From Ectocarpus siliculosus (Eukaryota; Sar; Phaeophyceae; Ectocarpales; Ectocarpaceae): DNA of 13,936 bases. Numbering within the stretch: the first letter of the stretch is position 1; each line of letters opens with the position of its first letter. Below the pieces are notes generated by a model. That model had not been told where the DNA came from. It searched no databases and saw only the letters and a program-made list of their open reading frames with translations. The translations under genes were made by a program, and so were the position numbers. The stretch lies in the NCBI GenBank assembly GCA_000310025.1, contig FN649755.1, positions 537,792-551,727 of the forward strand, in the 5' to 3' direction. Below, in pieces: positions 8,101 to 13,936 of the stretch.

Positions 8101-9289
8101 TGGGTGTTGCCACGACTATGGTAACTGGCTGACCGGTGACAGAATTTCAGTCTTTCTACGTCACAAGAAAGCAAACACATGGTCTAGTGATCAATAGCAG
8201 ATCCCCCGGAACAGGGGTGGTGAAGCAAGCTAAAGGCGACCGGGTTAAGTCTGCAATCACCAAGCACTGGGCTAAGCCTCAACACCTGTGGTGTGGGACC
8301 ACAACGTATTTGGACACATGTCTTTTTTTTCAGGTTCGCCTACTGTATACGACATAAGTCATCAAACCACAGGGATAATGCTTCCCTGTAGAAGAGATTG
8401 TTGCCTGGTGCTGTATTCTATGCGTTGGGGGGTGTTCTCGGGTAGCCCGGGTGATAAAGTGCAAGTCCCGGCAGGTATGAATAGTGTGTAGCCAGGGGGT
8501 GCGATAGCACTGGCGTGCACTTGCAGGGAGCGAAGGGGCACTGTGGACCGTGTTGCCGGTGCTTGCAATGGATTACGTACCGTAACTGCTGCCACATGTG
8601 TGTAGGGCGCGTTATGTTGAGGGGGTATGATACCGCTTGCCGGGAGTACCGTACTACGCCGCACTTCCAGAGTGTGGTACTGGGCGTTCCTACCGAGGTG
8701 CTTACAAAGTCGTGTGGAAATGAGGTCCCCCCGATCACATTACCCCGGCGATGACAGGCATCCACAAAAGGGATAATGCCAAGAGGCGCGGGACAAAAAT
8801 AGTTGATTGGTGTGGATTAAAGGCCCATGAGGTAATTCCCACGCGTTCAGAGTGTATGTTGCGTGCTTTCCCTGCTGAGCCCCCTCGTTTGAGATCCTAG
8901 TACGTTAGCACTGGGTGTTGCGTGATGTGGGGGGTGTCTTACGTTATTTTGGCGTGTTATCTTGTGTCGTATTCGGCAATGATACGAAAAATTTTACGCC
9001 GTATGAGGTATAGGTTTTCTTCCAACCCACGGTACGTTTCAGGCATGGGTAGGAAAACAGTGAAGACGATCGAGCGTAGGCGTCGGTGTAAGAAGAATGC
9101 CCGGCAGTAAAAGCATGCTGCCCTTCCGTTCCCTCATTCTCATCGCTGGCTGCCCAGTTGAATACAGCAGCATGCGAGACCGAGCTGTACGCATACATGA
9201 AGAAGGCGCACCGAGAGTTCGAGCAAGCTGTCTACCGAGTGGCGTACCTTGAGAGCTCTGACGCCGGCGGGCTACCGCTCGAAAACTAG
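5048..9289 (+). CDS. Split gene; resembles fungal-type transcription factor regulatory domain
   Basis: Core exons are 5471-5632, 5893-5966, 6179-6224, 6525-6608 and 7376-7483, joined by GT-AG introns of 260, 212, 300 and 767 bases. Phases agree at every core junction (0, 2, 0, 0), giving 158 codons. The peptide holds TCTFWCAVALGALVKGGP, then ELARDAVERHSGP, then AWVILAYLYLFHGDT, then FQEYMARSEAFF, then GFPEVVSHRMTVQMFSGD. This order (ALGAL helix, YARLAR-like helix, LLAYLYLxxGD, SEAFF helix) resembles the middle homology/fungal_trans region of Zn2Cys6 regulators, so a nuclear regulatory role is possible. No Cys6 cluster is visible. A 5' exon (5048-5142), a middle exon (8151-8243) and the terminal exon (9158-9289) are proposed separately. 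The start codon is unresolved. Coding status is strong; the family is an inference from pattern, not a search. Confidence 0.7.
5471..5632 (+). CDS. Core exon with the CAVALGALVKG helix
   Basis: The acceptor is CTCTCTCATAGCAG and the donor TCG|GTGAGC. The exon is 54 codons, phase 0 at both ends; an AG three bases earlier would add one Gln. It starts PVFWRDCDEDD, passes through an acidic stretch, and ends in the hydrophobic TCTFWCAVALGALVKGGP. This is one of the two clearest exons of the gene. Confidence 0.75.
7487..7511 (+). repeat. GT-rich microsatellite
   Basis: A short alternating GT tract with interruptions lies just after the donor at 7484. A similar tract lies at 8039-8060, at the far side of the antisense open frame. 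Confidence 0.6.
7589..8040 (-). CDS. Antisense open frame inside an intron; hypothetical
   Basis: This minus-strand frame, open upstream to 8113, lies wholly inside the intron after 7483. From about 8040 it reads LLIDQLPPRPIGWDLC, then a long Asp/Glu/Lys/Gly-rich low-complexity stretch, then GRRVQFSSVAVVSVFDPKDS and a stop at 7589. The charged linker followed by a hydrophobic, conserved-looking strand resembles a protein tail more than chance sequence. I recognise no family. No convincing start or upstream splice acceptor is visible: a CA/GT microsatellite lies at its 5' edge. It may be a gene fragment or an insertion. Confidence 0.35.
8151..8243 (+). CDS. Possible middle exon of the + strand gene
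   Basis: It follows an AATTTCAG acceptor and ends before GTTAAGT. It gives 31 codons in phase 0 at both ends, so it fits between the exon ending at 7483 and the one starting at 9158. The peptide is basic (SFYVTRKQTHGLVINS and onward) and does not clearly continue the domain seen upstream. A competing exon with a stronger T-run acceptor starts at 8334 but has the wrong phase. Confidence 0.3.
9158..9289 (+). CDS. Terminal exon, probably of the + strand gene
   Basis: A strong acceptor (TTCCCTCATTCTCATCGCTGG then CTGCCCAG) leads into 43 codons and TAG, phase 0. The peptide includes ETELYAYMKKAHREFEQAVY and RVAYLESS, a charged, likely helical segment that is convincingly protein-like. It has no ATG suitable as an independent start, so it must be spliced to something upstream. 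The phase fits the exon ending at 7483 or the one ending at 8243. The same frame stays open after the TAG for 42 more codons to TGA at 9416. Confidence 0.6.
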   Translation: MNTAACETELYAYMKKAHREFEQAVYRVAYLESSDAGGLPLEN

Positions 9290-9418
9290 GCCAGCATCCG
9301 CACAGCGCGTAGCTCTCGAGTACCCGAAGCGTCGATGGCAGTGGTAGACACGATGGCTTCGAGGATCAACAACCATTCGTGCGACTTCGAACGGTTAGAA
9401 GATGTGGTCGATCGTTGA

Positions 9419-9820
9419 GAAAAATCGGATTCTTTGTCAACTACTGTTCGGGTTTTGCAAGACGATTGGACCGAAACGCCACGGTTGACTCCTTGTTGTG
9501 AACACAACACGGGTCCTCAGTAAAGGAATAACAGAGGCTAAACGTTTCACCAAACATAAGAATATTGGGTGTAGACACGCGCACCTCAGCGGCGGATACT
9601 ACACGAAACTCCACAAATGTCGCTGTATAACAACCTTTATCGTCGAAATACGAAACTGACGCTCGACCTGATATTGACGTTTCTTAGGTCCACGCCCATA
9701 CAGTGTTTCACGTATTTTGTTAATGGTTCCCGGAAAACCACGCAGCACGTGTGATGCCTGCGCGATTCGTCAATAGTTCGGTTCTGGTCACCGTCACAAG
9801 GCACACGTGAAAAGATCACG
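9419..9820. other. Stretch without a supported gene
   Basis: About 400 bases follow the terminal exon of the + strand gene. I see no exon with splice signals on either strand. It may contain the 3' UTR and cleavage site of the upstream gene; no canonical AATAAA is evident. Confidence 0.4.
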
Positions 9821-10611
9821 TCATATACCCCAAACATGCCCACATACCACAGTCGAGCACGCTGGTGGCTCCTGCTGAATCATTCGCACTACTTCGCGCA
9901 TTTTTTTGTGTTTGCACGTGTTGCCGACCTCGACGGTGAGCAGACCCTTGATTCGCCAAGGGATCGGCGGCTTGATCATCAACGGGTGAGCTGGGAGTAT
10001 ATATCTGCTGCCGGTGTTCCTCGCCTATCGCCTGCTGTTGGCCCGACTATTCGAGCTTCGAAATGACCCTGATATACGTCTATCGCCAAGCAAACGTTGC
10101 TTGGAGGTGTTTCGCGGGCATGAATCCCCGTGTGTTTCACCACAAAATAGCTTTCCTATGTTCGTGACGGACGGTTTTGAGGTTGAGAATGTTGAGCGCC
10201 CTGGGTGGATGAACGGAAGCACACCTTTTACTTAACGCCGAACGACTCCCAACCTGCTCTGTCCCACGCACCAGGACCCTTGTTTTCGAGAAGGTGGCGA
10301 AGGGAGACTTGAACGGAGAGTTGACATCTCGACGTTGATTGGTTGTGCTGATGCTCTGTTTCTCTAGGGCGGGCTTGTGGTCTCTCCGATCTGGTCTCTA
10401 GTCAGAATATCCGAAGCAGCCCTGGCTTCATTTAAGAGATGACCATCTTGCATTTTTTCCCTCTTTGCTTCGACCCGCATCCCGCTCTCGATTGTTTTTT
10501 GTACGAAAACTGCGCGCCTGGGCGAGAAAAGCTGTAGTACGCCAAACTTGTCGACTCACCTTCGAAATGTCTCAGCCAGTCCTTGGCGGAACGTGCAGGC
10601 CATCCTCTACC
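9821..10611 (-). CDS. Candidate two-exon 3' end of a minus-strand gene
   Basis: Exon 10560-10611 follows acceptor CCCCGTCAG and ends at GAAG|GTGAGT, a consensus donor, in phase 1. Exon 9821-9990 follows TATACTCCCAG and begins with the two bases that complete the codon. It stays open to TGA at 9821. The pieces read GRGWPARSAKDWLRHFE and, after the junction codon, HPLMIKPPIPWRIKGLLTVE, later KKMREVVRMIQQEPP. Third positions of the second exon are GC-rich. No family is recognised and no 5' exon is found. The matching phase supports it, but two short exons could pair by chance. Confidence 0.35.
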
Positions 10612-10741
10612 CTGACGGGGATGACTTATCACTAGGGTGTGCATGTACACATTTATGTGAACTGTTGTACCTTGGATCTTTCATGTTATCCCTTTGCCCC
10701 TCTGTTTGTCCCTGCTTTCTAAACGTCAGCCGTCATTGCAG

Positions 10742-10928
10742 CGGTGACCATGTCTCGAGCAACATTTTTGGAGGCAGGGATGCTGGTGGTGTCGACCTTC
10801 TGCTGGGCGAAGGGCCGGTGTTTGAGTCGGAGACGGTCACAAGCCAACCTTCGTACGACCTTGCCGAACACACTTGCGGAAGCCCGCTACGCCTCTGTAC
10901 CAAAACCATGTCCTACAGCGGGGTGTAG
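10742..10928 (+). CDS. Candidate terminal exon on the plus strand; frame uncertain
   Basis: An excellent acceptor with a branch-like CTAAAC and pyrimidines precedes GTCATTGCAG at 10741. Entered in phase 2, the frame reads GDHVSSNIFGGRDAGGVDLL and LGEGPVFESETV, ending with TAG at 10928. Entered in phase 1, a second frame stays open to TAA at 11058, beginning MSRATFLEAGMLVVSTFCW. Both look protein-like with similar third-position GC, so I cannot choose. No partner exon is established. It could be the last exon of a gene whose other exons lie at 9,800-10,700. Confidence 0.35.
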
Positions 10929-11058
10929 GTCGAAAGGTCATGTCCGGCTCGAAGTCTTTAAGGTTGCTTGGTTAGGGCGCGCCGGGTACCGTTCACGAGG
11001 GAGTTTGTCACGGGGCGTGGTGTACCGCACCAACCCCGTACAGGGCAAGGAAACGTAA

Positions 11059-11734
11059 AAATCATTTTTGTTGTTTAGTAGAATTCTTGACGTTCAGCGA
11101 GGAAAGACGTGTTGGTTGCATCCATCCCCGTGGCTGGTTGTGCCACGTCAAGAGCCGGGCACAGAACGTTCTCTTCCAGATATTTGCAATTGGGTCGCGT
11201 GGTCAAAACGTCGCTTTGCGGTCGCCAACCAACGTTATGATTTGTGCTGTTATGTCGTGCTTCAATATGTCGGCTCGGGAAGCGTGAGTTTCTCAATACT
11301 ATTTTCGGTGCACACCCCGATTCGCTTCTGTTATCTACAGTAGTACCCGATATTTGTTTGTTCTTTTTGTTGTCTACCGGCTGACATGGTAAAATAACCC
11401 TTATGCTCATAACACGTGTCCGATCACTGTTGGCTGTGCCAGTTCGTGTTCCAATTCTGCTCTGTTGTAGAACACAACATTATCACTGTTTCCAGTGATG
11501 TGAGCTGTCGGCTTGTCATGACTCTCCCACGTGGAGTATTCATGACAAGAGAGATAGGCGCCCGAACACTGAAAGCACGTGTGTTTGGGCCAGTGAGGGA
11601 ATTGCATTTGAGACAACCAAAGCGCGATCTCGCGATCACGCACCCACTAAACAAAACCAAAAGGCCATGCAATGCCTCTTCAAGGGCTACACGGTGTCCT
11701 TGTGCTCCCACGAGCCGACTGCTCCTGGGCGCAG
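11059..11734. other. Stretch without a supported gene
   Basis: Open frames occur on both strands. The most protein-like is minus 11075 to about 11235, which contains NCKYLEENVLCPALDVA and MDATNTSFLAERQEF before TAA. It lacks clear splice support. The rest may be 3' UTR or spacer between the convergent loci. Confidence 0.3.
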
Positions 11735-13747
11735 TTACTTCTTCTTCTTCTTCTTCCTCCTCCGCCTCTCGCTCGTCTTCCACGGTTCTGAAGATGCATG
11801 GACGCCGTCGTTCGTCCCCGGCAGTGGCCGCTGCGCGTCGTTACGGTTCGCAGCCGCCAGAGAAGCTGGCGAGGATGCGGGGGCGGCGGCGGCGGCGGCG
11901 GCGGAGCTGTCCTGTGGGTTCGACGTGGCGGCTTCCACCTGCTTAGTAGGCGTTTCGTTGTGTTCACGTACGTCCAGGCCGGCCGCCGGAGGTAGACATG
12001 CACGTGCACGTTGTTCAAAAAAGCAAGCAACGAGCGACAAACGCAGTTCGAGCGGAGATGTTTTCAATCACGGCGGCGTTGCGTTCTCTTTCGCATTGTG
12101 CTGTGCCATGTGGTCTATCGAGAGCCAGGGGAATATTCGCCTACGACGCGGGGGCAGAGGTTGCACTGCAACTTTCTTTGGCAAAGCGTACATCTGAGGG
12201 TTGCAGTAGCCGACATGCCGGGGAGGCCGTGGAAGTTGTGTGCTCCTCAAACCACATTGTGCGGGGTGCTCTTCGCAACCTCAAGTACAGCATCTCGAGG
12301 GGATAGACAGGGCAGGTGCATGCATGTTTCGGCAGGAAATCGAAGAAAGCAGCATCTACCGGCGCCGAGTTCACCCGTAAGGACATACACTCACCTTCCG
12401 TGCCTCCGCCATGAGCAGTTCTAGCTCGTCGGGGTCAATTGCACCACCGATGCCCATCGCGTTCTCTCGCTGCCAGCGAGAGCCCTCCCGAAGCTCGGCA
12501 GAGGCGACAGCGTCCCCTTCGCTCAGGTCCAAGCCGAACGTGGAGGCGAGGGCGTTGGCCAGAGCCCCGGACTGAACGTTCACGTTGTAGTGCGGGCAAG
12601 AGGCCTTCCACACCAACATGCCGGCGATGCTGGTGTGGTTCGGGCGACCCTGGGCCTCCGCGGCTTCGGTCGCAATACTAGCGTACGTGTCCGTCAGGTC
12701 CTGTTTTGGGGTGTGTGGGTAAGGTGAGGGGGTGAGGCGATTCGTCTTGACTAAGAACGTTGGGTAAACTGCTAATGGGGACGAAACGCATACACAGATC
12801 CTCAATCAAGTGCATCCGTGAACAAAGCATACTCTTTTTTTTTTTTTCCGGCAACTTACGTTCTGTATGTATCCGCGGAGTTCTGCCTTGATTGATTGCT
12901 ACTTGTTCCAGGTGCTTGTGTTCGCCTATGGCGGCACGGCACGAAGACCTTCACCTCTTGGCACCGCTGCCACCACTACCACCAACAGCAACGAGAGCAA
13001 TACGTGCACCACCGGTCACACCCAAACAGTATCAACGTCCGCAACAACAGCAACAGCAACTCACCGTTCTGTTGGCGTGGCCGTTGTTGCCCATGTCCTC
13101 CATTGCCATCCCGACAATGTAGCCCAAGCTACAGGCGGGGCGCATGATGTCTTGCGGCACGTAAGGCGGCAGCGTAGAGGGGGGGTGGTGGGCGTCTTCC
13201 ACGGCGTCTCGGGCGCTTTTCATCAGCGTAAGCTGGAGCCCAACATCGAACTCCATAGACTGGTGGAGGGTGGCCACGATGTCCTGTGCCCGGTTCGGTT
13301 AAAGGAGAATTGGGGTAGAACAGCAACGTAAATAGCTGATGAAAACGTCACCTTCGTTTCGAAACAATGCAGTCTAGGCAGGATGATCTCAACGCCGATA
13401 TTTTCTTCGGGCGTTTATCCTGGCGAAAGGGAACATATATTTGCACGCTTGATGTGTACTCTTCTCACCATGTTCGGGAAGCCGTTGCGGTTAGCCCACG
13501 ACACGTCGAACGCGCGAGCCACGATGGCCAGCCCCCGCTTCAGATGAAGCCCCAGGGAGTCTTCGTTGCATCCTCCCTCTACGGTCCCCGTTGCCAAACC
13601 GCGCACGTCGCTGAGGATCTCGACGATGCGTACAGCCTGCTTGATGCCGAAGTCGTCGTCACCGTCGTCGTTCTCGGGGAAGCTGGCGTGGTACCCCCAG
13701 CACTTCTGCGTGGTGATGAGGAAGAGGAACACGGCCTCGACGTACCG
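11735..13747 (-). CDS. Split gene of unknown family, 5' end missing
   Basis: Minus-strand exons are 13469-13747 (93 codons), 13065-13283 (73), a probable micro-exon ending at 12860, 12395-12700 (102) and 11735-11938 (67 plus TAA). Donors are GTGAGA, GTGAGT, GTAAGT and GTGAGT; main acceptors are CATTGCAG, GGGCACAG, AAAACAG and TAAGCAG. Every junction is phase 0 and third positions are GC-rich. The peptide starts RYVEAVFLFLITTQKCWGYH, has a DDGDDD acidic patch, then LHLKRGLAIVARAFDVSW, DIVATLHQSMEFDVGLQLTL, later GMLVWKASCPHYNVNVQSGA. It ends in an Ala-run and a Lys/Arg-rich tail that could act as a nuclear localisation signal. I recognise no domain, signal peptide or clear membrane helix beyond the first hydrophobic stretch. 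The beginning lies past 13747, in poor sequence or outside the window. The last exon is the least certain. Confidence 0.7.
11738..11755. repeat. CTT trinucleotide microsatellite
   Basis: Six CTT units on the plus strand read as a Lys run at the C terminus of the minus-strand gene. A TAA follows directly. The same bases also form a possible GAA|GTAACT donor. Confidence 0.8.
11881..11904. repeat. GGC trinucleotide microsatellite
   Basis: A GGC run on the plus strand encodes the polyalanine run (SSAAAAAAAPASS) in the last proposed exon of the minus-strand gene. Confidence 0.8.
12860..12898 (-). CDS. Probable micro-exon of the minus-strand gene
   Basis: A GAAC|GTAAGT donor (GT at 12858-12859) ends a short open segment. 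It starts at 12886 after AAG (9 codons, AELRGYIQN) or at 12898 after TAG (13 codons, QSIKAELRGYIQN). Both keep phase 0 with the exons on either side. Skipping it also keeps the frame, so it may be an optional exon. Confidence 0.45.
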
Positions 13748-13779
13748 CTGCAATGTAGTGGGAGGGCCAAGGTGCACGT

Positions 13780-13936
13780 GGGGGGGGGGGGGGGGGGGGG
13801 GGGATCCTAAACCGGGGTGGCCGAATCCTTTTGACCTTTGCCCCCCCCCCCCACAAAAGCGGGGGGGGAGCCCCCGGGGTTTTCCCGGGACAGGGTTTTC
13901 CATTACCCAGGGGGGAAGGCCCGGGGGGGTTTTGGG
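13780..13936. other. Low-quality contig-end sequence
   Basis: A run of 24 G (13780-13803) is followed by a 12-C run (13841-13852) and many 4-9-base homopolymers to the last base. This pattern is unlike the rest of the window and looks like a failing read end. Nothing should be annotated here. It also truncates the minus-strand gene upstream of 13747. Confidence 0.7.

Noticed and set aside
8334-8585. Exon pair 8334-8474 and 8527-8585 after a T-run acceptor
   Set aside because: The two agree in phase 1, but the 52-base intron between them is far shorter than others here. The phase also does not fit the exons on either side.
8515-8754. Cys-rich plus-strand frame resembling a small zinc finger
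   Set aside because: Cys spacing matches no known finger, and open frames of about 80 codons are common by chance at this GC content.
11416-11946. Plus-strand open frame of 176 codons with Ser and Arg runs
   Set aside because: The runs come from the CTT and GGC microsatellites. The minus strand has splice signals and a better coding pattern there.

Overview
The window is eukaryotic nuclear DNA. It has a Ty1/copia-type LTR retrotransposon at the left, and host genes broken into short exons with GT-AG introns across the rest. The exon and intron sizes, moderate GC, GC-leaning third codon positions and copia family suggest a stramenopile, with a brown alga such as Ectocarpus as the best guess. 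That is inference: no rRNA, organelle or marker gene is present to fix the taxon. The last ~155 bases look like poor-quality read or contig-end sequence.

Layout. 1-427: flank with no recognisable gene. 428-3730: a 3.3 kb element in minus orientation, with two 223-bp LTRs about 95% identical. Its gag has two zinc knuckles but is broken by one frameshift and one stop. Between gag and the 3' LTR there are GC-rich tandem repeats and non-coding DNA, and no pol. 3731-5047: intergenic or intronic DNA with a 74-bp tandem duplication.

5048-9289 (+): a split gene. The well-supported core is five exons (5471-5632, 5893-5966, 6179-6224, 6525-6608, 7376-7483) that join in phase. A further 5' exon (5048-5142), a middle exon (8151-8243) and a terminal exon (9158-9289) are proposed. 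The spliced peptide resembles the middle homology (regulatory) domain of fungal-type zinc-cluster transcription factors. No Cys6 DNA-binding region is visible. An antisense open frame lies inside one of its introns.

9419-11734: several weakly supported exons on both strands. 11735-13747 (-): a second split gene of unknown family, with at least four exons (13469-13747, 13065-13283, 12395-12700, 11735-11938) and a probable micro-exon near 12860. Every junction falls in phase 0, and its 5' part runs into the poor sequence at the window edge.

The genes show no obvious functional link. The two host loci converge (+ then -), and the retroelement lies upstream of the + gene.
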